From: Oceanirhabdus seepicola
Lineage (GTDB): Bacteria > Bacillota > Clostridia > Clostridiales > Clostridiaceae
Reading direction: 5' to 3'
Assembly: GCF_023684385.1 (NCBI RefSeq)
Contig: NZ_JAGSOJ010000002.1
Coordinates: forward strand, 1,116,001-1,180,000
DNA: 64,000 nucleotides
A model generated the notes under the pieces. The model searched no databases. It had not been told where the DNA came from and saw nothing but the letters and a program-made list of their open reading frames with translations. Below are positions 19,122-27,583 of this stretch, in pieces. The first letter of the stretch is position 1, and every line of letters starts with the position of its first letter. Made by a program: the position numbers and the translations under genes.

Positions 19122-19131
19122 GGAGGATAAA

Positions 19132-19875
19132 ATGCAGCGAGATATAGCTCTGATGAAACTATCAAGAGAAGAAGTTATTGGCAAAAGAGATGAAATAAAA
19201 AAACAATTTATTAAGAAATCTATAAATTATTTGGAATATGGATTGGTGGATATATCTGCTGTTGATATAAAGATATTATTTAATATATATGATGAGATAT
19301 TTCTTCAAGAGGTCTTTAAAAAATATAAAATGAACATAAAGTTCTCAATATCAAGTCGGATGACCTCTGCAGCAGGTAAAACATTAGCTAAAACAAGGAA
19401 TGGGAAGCTGGTTAATGATTTTGAAATAAGGTTATCTAAGGTATTTTTCAATAATTTGTTGAAAACAGAAGAAGATAGAGAAGTATGTGGATTAAAATGT
19501 GAGGATAGATTAATGGCAGTGATGCTCATAATGGAACATGAAATGGTTCATCTTCTAGAATTTGTGCTATATGGTGATAGCAATTGTTCTAATCCTCGAT
19601 TTAAGATTTTGGCAAAGAATATTTTTGGACATACTCAATCATATCATAAACTACCAAATAACAGAGAGGTTTTGAAGAAAGAGAAGAACATGGTGTTAGG
19701 AGATAGGGTATGTTTTGATTTTAAGAATGCAAGGTTAGAGGGTGTACTCTATAAGGTTAATAAACGAGCTGTTGTTATGGTGAATAGTGAAAATGGACAA
19801 TATAGTGATAAAAAAGGCAACAGGTACGAGAAATTCTATGTTCCATTGGAAAAACTCAGCCTGTTGAAAAAATAA
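19132..19875 (+). CDS. SprT-like zinc metalloprotease domain protein
   Basis: A 247-residue protein of the SprT-like family. The zinc site is HEMVH at residues 136-140, with a third ligand probably the His in IFGHTQSYH near residues 164-169. The upstream part (LFNIYDEIFLQEVFKKYK) and the strand containing SISSRMTSAAGKT match the family. The C-terminal 65 residues form a small beta domain. Eukaryotic Spartan/SPRTN members repair DNA-protein crosslinks; bacterial members are poorly characterised. AAGGAGG lies just before the ATG. It is coupled to the MBL-fold gene by a 10-bp gap. Confidence 0.8.
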   Translation: MQRDIALMKLSREEVIGKRDEIKKQFIKKSINYLEYGLVDISAVDIKILFNIYDEIFLQEVFKKYKMNIKFSISSRMTSAAGKTLAKTRNGKLVNDFEIRLSKVFFNNLLKTEEDREVCGLKCEDRLMAVMLIMEHEMVHLLEFVLYGDSNCSNPRFKILAKNIFGHTQSYHKLPNNREVLKKEKNMVLGDRVCFDFKNARLEGVLYKVNKRAVVMVNSENGQYSDKKGNRYEKFYVPLEKLSLLKK

Positions 19876-19905
19876 ATATAACAAAGAAAATAAAAACATA
19901 GTTGG

Positions 19906-20136
19906 AAGTTGAGAGTGGAGAGTGGAGAACGATGGATGTTTCTGCCCTTAGGGCAGAAACTACATCTTATTCTTCTTTAGACCAACGAGATTTTACTCAT
20001 TTTATCTGTGGATAAAATATTGTATTTAGAGTACAAGGTTTCATTTAAATGAAACGAGTAAATTTTTTTTGTTCAAGGAACAGCAGAATTTAAATTTCAC
20101 GGAGTGAAATGTCAATCGTTCTCAATTCTCAACTCT
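19906..20136. repeat. Family B MITE-like repeat
   Basis: The element begins AAGTTGAGAGTGGAGAG and ends with the inverted counterpart CGTTCTCAATTCTCAACTCT, which gives terminal inverted repeats of about 25 bp with mismatches. Inside is a hairpin TTTCTGCCCTTAGGGCAGAAA. Another hairpin from GTTTCATTTAAATGAAAC is present. It has no coding capacity. A longer copy is at 36203-36568, a short one at 14800-14845 and a left half at 46467-46525. Confidence 0.75.
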
Positions 20137-20620
20137 GCACTTTTACGTTTCTTTTAATACTGTTCCGATGTCTACTTATTCTTAATGGGTCATGGGAATT
20201 TTGTTGTTTTAACAAAATAAAAAAGCCTCTGTGGGAGAGGCTTTTGGTTAATGGAAATAACATATTCTCAGGGAGTTATGTAATGAATGCTGAAAGTCAT
20301 GCTCTGTATTCATATATATGTGGTTAAGTGGTTATATAGGTTCTAGCGGGACGCGACCTATTGAACATGAAATTCTATATCATTGTCATAACTTTGAAAA
20401 ATGTAGTATATAAAAATATAGCAAATGTGCATAATTCACTATATTTGGTATTGACTATTTATAAATTGAATACTATTTCGAATGTTATAAATACAACAAC
20501 AAATTGTGACAATTGTTATTTATATGGTAACACATTATTATGGATTTATCAATTATTTATTTGAAAGGAAACAAAATTCTGAAAATTAAACTATATGAAA
20601 GAAAAATATCATATGGTTGT
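20137..20620. other. Intergenic region with terminator and possible structured RNA
   Basis: No convincing gene. An intrinsic terminator is at 20221-20246. A short GC-richer stretch at about 20337-20366 forms ATAGGT (loop TCTAGCGGGACGCG) ACCTAT and stands out against the AT-rich surroundings. The next 250 bp are plain AT-rich DNA leading to the 3' end of the aldolase gene on the minus strand. Confidence 0.4.
20221..20246 (+). terminator. Intrinsic terminator
   Basis: Arms AAAAGCCTCT and AGAGGCTTTT with a short GTGGG-type loop. It closely matches the terminator at 13663-13687 and probably ends read-through from the SprT-like operon. Confidence 0.8.
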
Positions 20621-21649
20621 TTATGCCATAATTTCTTTCATTTTATTTATAAGTATATCAATATCTTCTTCAGAAGTCCAATAACTTGTGACAAAGCGCA
20701 TTAAACCGTCCTCTTCTGGATTGATTTTAATATTGTACTTTAATAATTTTTCCATAAGTTCAATGCTATCAAAGTCTTTCAGTTGGAAGAATACCATGTT
20801 TATGTGAAGGAAATCATGTGAAACTTTTATGTTTTTGAATTCTTTAAGTCGTTTAGCGAGATATAATGCTGTTTCATGGTCTTCTCCAATTCTCTCAGCC
20901 ATATCAGTTATAGCTAATATACCAGCAGCTGCAATGAAGCCTGCCTGACGTAAGCCACCGCCTAAAAGTTTACGAGCTTTTTTTGCTCTTTCAATAAATT
21001 TCTTGTCACCAGCTAGTATTGATCCAATAGGAGCGCAAAGCCCTTTTGATATACAAACATTTACTGTGTCACAGTATTGAGTCAGTTCTTTGATATCTTT
21101 ATTTAAATAAGCAGCTGCATTGAATAGGCGAGCACCGTCTAGATGAACAGGAACATTATTTACATTTCCTACTTCGTAAATTTTTTTCATATTATCAAGT
21201 GATATAACTCTACCATTAGAGTGAGCATTTTCCATGCAAATAAGTCCTGTGGAAGGGTAATGAATATCATCTTCCTCTTTTCTTATTCTCTCTTTGATAT
21301 GTAATGGATTCATTTCTCCTTTTGTACTTTGGATAGGTCGTAATTGTACACCACTTATAACAGCTGCAGCGCCAACTTCATGTTGAATAATATGAGTATC
21401 TTCTCCTAGGATTACTTCGTTTCCTCTTCTACAATGAGTGAAAATTGCAAGTTGGTTACCGAATGTTCCAGAAGGAACTAATAATGCAGCCTCTTTTCCA
21501 AGAATTTCAGCAGCCAGTTTTTCAAATTTATTTACTGTAGGGTCATCACCGTATACATCATCTCCAACTTCGGCCTCGAACATTGCTCTCCTCATATCAT
21601 CTGTAGGCTGCGTTATAGTGTCACTTCGTAAATCAATAAATTTTTTCAT
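20621..21649 (-). CDS. ltaE: Low-specificity L-threonine aldolase
   Basis: A 342-residue PLP enzyme of the threonine/beta-eliminating aldolase family; it splits threonine or allo-threonine to glycine and acetaldehyde. The N-terminus DLRSDTITQPT is diagnostic. GDDVYGDDPTVN follows, the PLP-binding Asp and Arg are in HLDGARLFNAA, and the Schiff-base Lys lies in ISKGLCAPIGS. Length is typical. The start ATG overlaps the hypF stop in a TAATG arrangement, so translation is coupled, although no functional link between the two proteins is obvious. Confidence 0.93.
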   Translation of the reverse strand: MKKFIDLRSDTITQPTDDMRRAMFEAEVGDDVYGDDPTVNKFEKLAAEILGKEAALLVPSGTFGNQLAIFTHCRRGNEVILGEDTHIIQHEVGAAAVISGVQLRPIQSTKGEMNPLHIKERIRKEEDDIHYPSTGLICMENAHSNGRVISLDNMKKIYEVGNVNNVPVHLDGARLFNAAAYLNKDIKELTQYCDTVNVCISKGLCAPIGSILAGDKKFIERAKKARKLLGGGLRQAGFIAAAGILAITDMAERIGEDHETALYLAKRLKEFKNIKVSHDFLHINMVFFQLKDFDSIELMEKLLKYNIKINPEEDGLMRFVTSYWTSEEDIDILINKMKEIMA

Positions 21650-23955
21650 TATAGTCTCTCCTTTTTTGTTTTATTCCATGCATATATTAGTTGTCCTAAA
21701 GATATTCCTCCATCGTTACATGGATAATCTTTATGGGTGTGCACAATAAAAGATAGTGATGTTAATTTATTAATACTATTCTCTAGTATGTATGAATTTT
21801 GAAAAACGCCACCACTTAAGCATACATCATTTATGTTATGTTCCTTTCTTATAGATGAACATATATCTACAATTATATTAATTATAGTATTATGAAATTT
21901 AAGGGATATTATCTCCTTAGGAACTTCATTCAAAATATCTTTTGAAATTGTACAAATTAACTCTGCAATCTCAATTCTTTTAGTTCTATTATCTTCATTA
22001 ATTACATGATTGTATGAATCATCGCTCTTAACAGGTAGATTCCATAAGAGTTCCTCAAGTTCTATGGATGCTTGACCCTCATAAGTTGCTTCATTACAGA
22101 CTGATATCAGGGATGATACACAATCAAATAATCTACCAATACTTGAGGTTGAGAAGGTGTTTATATTTTTATTTAGCAAGGTAATTAAGGTTTTCTTATC
22201 ATTTTCATTACCAGTTATGGATGAAAGAATATTTTCATATTGTTTTTCATTCAAAGCTCCATTGGATTTTAAGAATGCTTGATTAAGGTATGCTACAGCA
22301 ATCTTCCAAGGTTTTTTAATCGCTGATTCTCCTCCTTGTATATCCATATATTCAAAGTGGGCATATCTGTTACATTGGTTCAAATCACATATAAAGAACT
22401 CGCCGCCCCAAACCATGCCATCATCTCCATATCCTGTTCCATCAAAGGCTACCCCGATGACTTTTTTCTTAAGGAGATTATTCTCAGCCATGCAGCTTAT
22501 AATATGAGCATAATGGTGTTGAATGGATAGTTTGGTTACTTTAAATTCATTGCTAAAAGTTGTGGTGTAGTATGTAGGATGATTATCATGAACCACTACT
22601 TCAGGTTTGAAATCATATATCTTTGAAAAATGTTCTAGGTTTCTTTGGTAGAGTTTTATATTCTCATAGCTTTCGAGATCACCGTTATATTGACTCATGA
22701 ATATGTTAGATTCCTTTGAAAAGGAGAAGGTATTTTTCATATTTGGACCAAGAGCTAAAATACTGTTCATCTTCTCATGTTTCAGTGGAAGAGGTACATA
22801 ACCACGTGCACGTCTAAGTGTTTGGAATCTATCTCCAACAATCCTTACTATTGAATCATCAATAGGAGTATGAATATCTCTATTATGGAAGAGGAAATAA
22901 TCAGCTATTGATGATAAATTTTCTCTTGCTCCTTCATTTGTATATTCAAGAGGTAGAGAAGTCATATTTGCACTTGTCATAACAAGTGCAGTAATCTCAC
23001 ATTTAAATAGAAGTTTATGAAGAGGAGTATAAGGCATCATAACACCACAGGTATTTACATTAGGAGCTAGTTCCAATGGAAAAAGATCATCTCCATGCTT
23101 TTTTTCAATTATAACTATTGGACGTTCTTTGCACCTTATAAGTTCCTCCTCAGCAGAGGTTATAGAATAACCTTGCCTTAACATAGTGGGGTCATCCACC
23201 ATTATAGCAAAAGGTTTACATGGGCGATTCTTTCGCACACGCAGAGTTTTGAGTGCATCTTTATCATATGCATTACAGCAAAGATGGAAACCTCCTAATC
23301 CCTTAATTGCGAATATCTTTCCTTTAAGAAGTTCTTTTCTTGTAAATTCAAGTGGGTCATCACACTCTATTTTTTCTCCTTTAGATGATTCAAGCCAAAG
23401 ATGAGGTCCACATTCATCACATGCATTTGGTTGTGCGTGGAATCGTCTATCTAATGGATTTTTATATTCCTCATTACACTCAGGACACATAGGGAATTTA
23501 TTCATGGTTGTTTCACATCTATCATAAGGTATATTCTTTATAATTGAGAATCTTGGACCGCAATTTGTACAGTTTGTAAATGGGTATTCAAAACGTCTAT
23601 TATTTGGATCAGAAATATCATGGAAACAATCTTCGCATGTTGATATATCTGGTGATATTAAGGTGACTTTATTTTTATTATCTTCGCTTATTTTTATAGT
23701 AAAATCATCAAAACCAGTTAGAGCTAGCTCTTCAATCTGGATCGCAGTTATTTTAGATAAGGGCGGAGGTGATGTTTGAAGTGAAGTAACGAGAGTGGTT
23801 ATATCATCTACATTACCTTCAATATCCATAAAAACTCCTTCGCTGGTATTATTAACCCACCCTTTAAGATTATTCTCAACTGCAATTTTATAAACATAGG
23901 GTCTAAAACCAACCCCTTGAACAATTCCACTAACTTTTATGAAATTTCTCTTCAT
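21649..23955 (-). CDS. hypF: Carbamoyltransferase HypF, [NiFe]-hydrogenase maturation
   Basis: A 768-residue HypF, which uses carbamoyl phosphate and ATP to carbamoylate HypE in making the CN ligands of [NiFe]-hydrogenase. Domains in order: acylphosphatase (about 1-90) with VQGVGFRPYVY; two zinc fingers (about 105-185) with CxxC pairs CEDC, CTNC, CPEC and CDEC; a YrdC-like domain (about 195-385) with RVRKNRPCKPFAIMV; and a Kae1-like domain (from about 390) with HHYAH. The ATG at 23955 is preferred; a GTG at 23964 lies inside the GAGAGGTG ribosome binding site. No other hyp gene or hydrogenase is in the window. It is coupled to ltaE. Confidence 0.95.
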   Translation of the reverse strand: MKRNFIKVSGIVQGVGFRPYVYKIAVENNLKGWVNNTSEGVFMDIEGNVDDITTLVTSLQTSPPPLSKITAIQIEELALTGFDDFTIKISEDNKNKVTLISPDISTCEDCFHDISDPNNRRFEYPFTNCTNCGPRFSIIKNIPYDRCETTMNKFPMCPECNEEYKNPLDRRFHAQPNACDECGPHLWLESSKGEKIECDDPLEFTRKELLKGKIFAIKGLGGFHLCCNAYDKDALKTLRVRKNRPCKPFAIMVDDPTMLRQGYSITSAEEELIRCKERPIVIIEKKHGDDLFPLELAPNVNTCGVMMPYTPLHKLLFKCEITALVMTSANMTSLPLEYTNEGARENLSSIADYFLFHNRDIHTPIDDSIVRIVGDRFQTLRRARGYVPLPLKHEKMNSILALGPNMKNTFSFSKESNIFMSQYNGDLESYENIKLYQRNLEHFSKIYDFKPEVVVHDNHPTYYTTTFSNEFKVTKLSIQHHYAHIISCMAENNLLKKKVIGVAFDGTGYGDDGMVWGGEFFICDLNQCNRYAHFEYMDIQGGESAIKKPWKIAVAYLNQAFLKSNGALNEKQYENILSSITGNENDKKTLITLLNKNINTFSTSSIGRLFDCVSSLISVCNEATYEGQASIELEELLWNLPVKSDDSYNHVINEDNRTKRIEIAELICTISKDILNEVPKEIISLKFHNTIINIIVDICSSIRKEHNINDVCLSGGVFQNSYILENSINKLTSLSFIVHTHKDYPCNDGGISLGQLIYAWNKTKKERL

Positions 23956-24034
23956 TGTATGCACCTCTCAAAAGTGTTTGCTTATTTAGAAAATTCATTA
24001 AATTATTTATATATATTTTAACACGGAATTTATA

Positions 24035-24063
24035 TTGGGACTAGAAATAAAATGTTATACAAT
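24035..24063 (+). promoter_or_regulatory. Probable promoter of the Crp/Fnr gene
   Basis: TTGGGA (24035-24040), a 17-bp spacer and TACAAT (24058-24063) lie about 45 bp before the start codon. Confidence 0.55.
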
Positions 24064-24109
24064 AGAGTAAAATATAATAAATTATATATGAAACAAAGGA
24101 GTGTTACTC

Positions 24110-24808
24110 TTGGATAAAAAAAGTGGTGTTGAAATTACATTAAAGGATATTCAAAGTATTAAAGCTTTTAATGGAATTACTGAAAAATCTAAAAAGGCAA
24201 TTCTAAAGATAGCTAAAGCAAGGTTATATGAGAGAGATAAGACGCTCTTTTTTGAAAAGGATCAGATAAATAAATTCTACGCAATTTTATCAGGTAAGGT
24301 AAGTATGGCTAGATATTCAGGATGGGGACAGAAACGTATTTTCTTTATATTAGGGGAAGGTGACCTTATAAATGAAGTTGTCTTCGATGAACTTCCCGTA
24401 TCAGTAATGTGTGAAGTTTTTGAAGAGGCAGTGATTTTAGAATTTAATAAAGAAGAGTTTCTTGCTATTATGGAGAAAGATTTTTCTTTAACACTAAACA
24501 TTATTAACTCTATAGGAAAGAAACAGAGAAGGTTATATCGTCAACTAAAGAATACTGTACCTATAAGAATGGATAAGAAATTAGCAGCGAAACTCTGGAA
24601 GTTATCAAGAGATTATGGCGTTTCAAAGGGTGACTGGAGATTAATTGATCTTAAGATTACAGTAACATATCTATCCTATATGTTAGGCAGTTCACGTGAA
24701 ACTATTTCAAGAGCTATGAAGGTGCTCTTAAGTGAAGGGGTAATAAAGTGGGAAGATAAGAGTCTTTTTGTTCACGAGAAGTCATTATTAAAATATTATA
24801 GGGATTAA
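24110..24808 (+). CDS. Crp/Fnr-family transcriptional regulator
   Basis: A 232-residue regulator with an N-terminal cyclic-nucleotide-binding-type beta-roll (about residues 30-125, including FYAILSGKVSMARYSGWG), a dimerisation helix, and a C-terminal winged helix whose recognition helix is in SYMLGSSRETISRAMKVL. There is no N-terminal Cys cluster as in Fnr, so direct iron-sulfur oxygen sensing is unlikely. The start is TTG at 24110, set by AAGGAG at 24097-24102; the GTG at 24101 overlaps that site. It lies just upstream of, and in the same direction as, the FNT channel and asrABC genes, so it probably controls them. Confidence 0.88.
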   Translation: MDKKSGVEITLKDIQSIKAFNGITEKSKKAILKIAKARLYERDKTLFFEKDQINKFYAILSGKVSMARYSGWGQKRIFFILGEGDLINEVVFDELPVSVMCEVFEEAVILEFNKEEFLAIMEKDFSLTLNIINSIGKKQRRLYRQLKNTVPIRMDKKLAAKLWKLSRDYGVSKGDWRLIDLKITVTYLSYMLGSSRETISRAMKVLLSEGVIKWEDKSLFVHEKSLLKYYRD

Positions 24809-24832
24809 GCAAAATTGAATATAAAAAGAATG

Positions 24833-24862
24833 AGTGTGTGATAATTGTCACATACTTTTTTT
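24833..24862 (+). promoter_or_regulatory. CRP-type palindrome that is also a terminator hairpin
   Basis: TGTGA (24837-24841), six bases, TCACA (24848-24852) is a perfect CRP consensus. The wider arms AGTGTGTGA and TCACATACT also pair with one G-U and run into seven T (24856-24862), the form of an intrinsic terminator. It lies between the regulator gene and the channel gene. It may be operator, terminator or both. Confidence 0.65.
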
Positions 24863-24981
24863 ATGAAGTAATTTAAAATTAAAATATATTAATGGAGGAT
24901 GATTTGTCTAAAATTTATCAATCCTCGAAGTTTAAATGAAAGTTATTTTAAGAAGAAAGAAAAATTTAAGGGGGGTTACAA

Positions 24982-25749
24982 ATGTCAGGAGAAACATTGA
25001 AGAAGTTAGGAAATGCATCGGTGGCTAAAGCAAAGTTGTCAAAAGACTCAAAAGGAAAATATGTTTTAGCTTCAATTTTAGCTGGATTCTACGTTGGACT
25101 AGGAATCATTCTTATTATGACAATTGGAGGGCTGTTATCAGCAGCAGGGTCACCTTCAACTAAAATCGTCATGGGTGTATCATTTGGTATTGCACTTAGT
25201 CTTGTTATTATGGCAGGATCGGAATTATTTACAGGTAATAATCTTATTATGACAGCTGGTGCTTTGGACAATCGTGTGAGTTGGGGTGATGCAAGTCGTG
25301 TATGGTTCTATAGCTATATTGGTAACTTTATTGGATCAGCATTGGTAGCGGTGATATTCGTTATGGCGGGATCTGCAACTGGTGGAACTGGAGATTTTAT
25401 AATCAAAGTAGCAAGTTCTAAGATGAGTGGCGAATTTATGCCATTATTAGCAAAAGGTATCTTATGTAATATTTTAGTTTGTTTAGCTGTACTTTGTTCT
25501 ATAAAAATGAAAAGTGAATCTGGAAAGTTAATTATGATCTGGTGGTGTTTATTTGCGTTTATAACTAGCGGATTCGAGCATAGTATTGCAAATATGACTA
25601 TATTTTCAATATCATTATTTATGCCACATCCAGAAACAATCTCTGTTATGGGGATGATGAATAACTTAATTCCAGTAACAATCGGTAACTTTATCGGTGG
25701 AGGAATACTTCTAGGAGGAAGCTACTTTATCTTAGGTCAGGGAAAATAA
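24982..25749 (+). CDS. Formate/nitrite-family channel, probable hydrosulfide channel
   Basis: A 255-residue pentameric-channel-type membrane protein with six helices and the FNT signatures GSELFTGNNLIM (about residues 78-89), GFEHSIANM (about 198-206) and a C-terminal TIGNFIGGG. FNT proteins carry formate, nitrite or hydrosulfide. An FNT member encoded with asrABC in Clostridioides difficile was characterised as a hydrosulfide (HS-) channel, and the same gene order here makes sulfide export the best guess. The strong AAGGGGGG site fixes the ATG. It overlaps the asrA reading region by one base if the upstream ATG is used, and is the first gene of the operon. Confidence 0.88.
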   Translation: MSGETLKKLGNASVAKAKLSKDSKGKYVLASILAGFYVGLGIILIMTIGGLLSAAGSPSTKIVMGVSFGIALSLVIMAGSELFTGNNLIMTAGALDNRVSWGDASRVWFYSYIGNFIGSALVAVIFVMAGSATGGTGDFIIKVASSKMSGEFMPLLAKGILCNILVCLAVLCSIKMKSESGKLIMIWWCLFAFITSGFEHSIANMTIFSISLFMPHPETISVMGMMNNLIPVTIGNFIGGGILLGGSYFILGQGK

Positions 25750-25775
25750 TGAATGAAGTGGAGGTAATGGTCAAT

Positions 25776-26777
25776 ATGAAAATTTCTTTAAGTAAAAGTA
25801 AATTTAATGAGAGCTTAGAAAATTTAAAAAAAGAATACAAAATATATGCACCTGTTTCAATGCCATTTAAAGGGCGTTGTTCAGACACAGATTCAATTCG
25901 TTATAAAGGGGTTAGTTCCTTAGAGGAGATAGAGTTTAATAAAAAATCACACTTCTCACATAAAGAAGTATTATTACCTATGACTCAAGTGTTATTTCAC
26001 TTCACAGAAGATGCGTATACTGAGCCTTCAATGGAAAAAAAGAAGGTACTTGTGTTTTTAAGATCTTGTGATCTTCATTCTATAAAAAGAATAGATCAGA
26101 TTTATATTAAGAATGGAGAGATAGATCCATACTATAAGCAAGTTAGAGATCGTGTTAAGTTTGTACTTATGGGATGCGAAAAGAGTTTCAGAAATTGTTT
26201 CTGTGTAAGTATGGGAACAAATAAAAGTGAAAATTACAGTCTTGGATTAAAACTAGATAAAGATCAAGTAATGTTAGATGTTAAAGATGATGAACTAGAG
26301 AATTATTTCCAAGGGGAAAAAGTTGAATTTGAGGTTCCTTATGTAACTGAAAATGATACTAAGGTTAACATTCCAAAAGGGCTGACTGGAGATGTTAAAG
26401 ATGCAGACCTATGGAGAGAGTATGATAAGCGTTGTATTGCATGTGGAAAATGTAACTTTGTTTGTCCAACTTGTACATGCTTCTCTATGCAGGATATATT
26501 TTATAAAGATAACGAAAACAATGGTGAGAGAAGACGTGTATGGGCTTCTTGTCAGGTAGATGGATATACAGATATGGCTGGTGGTCACAGCTTTAGACAG
26601 AAGAACGGTGATAAAATGAGATTTAAAACTCTTCATAAAGTATATGACTATAACAAGCGATTTGGTTATCATATGTGTGTTGGATGTGGTCGTTGTGATG
26701 ATGCATGTCCTCAATATATTTCCTTCTCAGCTTGTATAAACAAATTAGATGATTATACAAGGGGGGAGACAAAATAA
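25776..26777 (+). CDS. asrA: Anaerobic sulfite reductase subunit A
   Basis: A 333-residue iron-sulfur subunit of the dissimilatory/assimilatory AsrABC complex, which reduces sulfite to sulfide with NADH. Two [4Fe-4S] ferredoxin motifs are visible in the C-terminal half: CIACGKCNFVCPTC and CVGCGRCDDACPQY. The N-terminal region contains RSCDLHSIKRID, typical of this family. The ATG at 25776 is favoured, since GGAGG at 25760-25764 is correctly spaced for it and the start then matches the family N-terminus (an initial Lys-rich helix leading to YKIYAPV). It overlaps asrB by one base (ATAATGA), so translation is coupled. Confidence 0.95.
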   Translation: MKISLSKSKFNESLENLKKEYKIYAPVSMPFKGRCSDTDSIRYKGVSSLEEIEFNKKSHFSHKEVLLPMTQVLFHFTEDAYTEPSMEKKKVLVFLRSCDLHSIKRIDQIYIKNGEIDPYYKQVRDRVKFVLMGCEKSFRNCFCVSMGTNKSENYSLGLKLDKDQVMLDVKDDELENYFQGEKVEFEVPYVTENDTKVNIPKGLTGDVKDADLWREYDKRCIACGKCNFVCPTCTCFSMQDIFYKDNENNGERRRVWASCQVDGYTDMAGGHSFRQKNGDKMRFKTLHKVYDYNKRFGYHMCVGCGRCDDACPQYISFSACINKLDDYTRGETK

Positions 26778-27568
26778 TGAAAAATGCGTACATGCCTTTT
26801 AAATCAGAAATTTTAGAAATAATTCAACATACAGATATAGAATATACATTTAGAATGGCTTACAAAGGTGATGTTAAGCCAGGTCAGTTCTTTGAGGTTT
26901 CAATTCCAAAATACGGGGAGTGTCCTATCTCGGTTTCAGGGATAGGAGAAGAGTATTTAGATTTTACGATTCGTCGTGTAGGTAAAGTAACTGATGAACT
27001 TCACAAGTTCAAAGTAGGAGATGGCTTCTGGTTAAGAGGTCCTTATGGAAATGGATTTGATGTTAATTTATATAAAGATAAGGAAGTAATTATAGCGGCA
27101 GGTGGTAGTGGTTTAGCTCCTGTTAAAGGGATAATTGATATTATATATGGATCTCCAGAAGAATATAAAGATTTTAATCTTTTAGTAGGTTTTAAATCTC
27201 CTCAGGATATCTTATTCAAGAAAGAGATTAAAGCTTGGCAAGAAAAGATGAATATTACTCTTACTGTTGATGGTGCAGAAGAGGGATACGAAGGTAATGT
27301 TGGTCTTATTACTAAGTACGTAGATGGAGTTAAGGTAGAAGATAAGAGTAACACTGCTGTTATAATTGTAGGGCCACCCATGATGATGAAGTTTACAGTT
27401 ATGGCCTTCTTGGATTCCGGTATACCAGAGGAGAATATTTGGGTATCTTATGAGAGAAAAATGCACTGTGGTATTGGAAAATGTGGACACTGTAAAATGG
27501 ATGACACATATATATGTCTAGAAGGACCAGTGTTTAACTTTACAAAAGCTAAGCAGTTATTTGATTAA
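26777..27568 (+). CDS. asrB: Anaerobic sulfite reductase subunit B
   Basis: A 263-residue flavoprotein subunit of the ferredoxin-NADP reductase superfamily that passes electrons from NADH into AsrABC. It has an N-terminal FAD-binding beta-barrel, a nucleotide-binding part beginning IAAGGSGLAPVKGII, and a C-terminal [2Fe-2S] site CGIGKCGHCKMDDTYIC, as in dihydroorotate dehydrogenase PyrK-type subunits. VSYERKMHCG just before the cluster is characteristic. Coupled to asrA by a one-base overlap, 15 bp before the asrC start. Confidence 0.95.
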   Translation: MKNAYMPFKSEILEIIQHTDIEYTFRMAYKGDVKPGQFFEVSIPKYGECPISVSGIGEEYLDFTIRRVGKVTDELHKFKVGDGFWLRGPYGNGFDVNLYKDKEVIIAAGGSGLAPVKGIIDIIYGSPEEYKDFNLLVGFKSPQDILFKKEIKAWQEKMNITLTVDGAEEGYEGNVGLITKYVDGVKVEDKSNTAVIIVGPPMMMKFTVMAFLDSGIPEENIWVSYERKMHCGIGKCGHCKMDDTYICLEGPVFNFTKAKQLFD

Positions 27569-27583
27569 GGGGGAGGATTGAAT

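Noticed and set aside
20109-20564. Two open frames of 67-72 codons downstream of the family B repeat
   Set aside because: One starts inside the repeat and runs through a terminator. The other has no ribosome binding site and a random-looking product.
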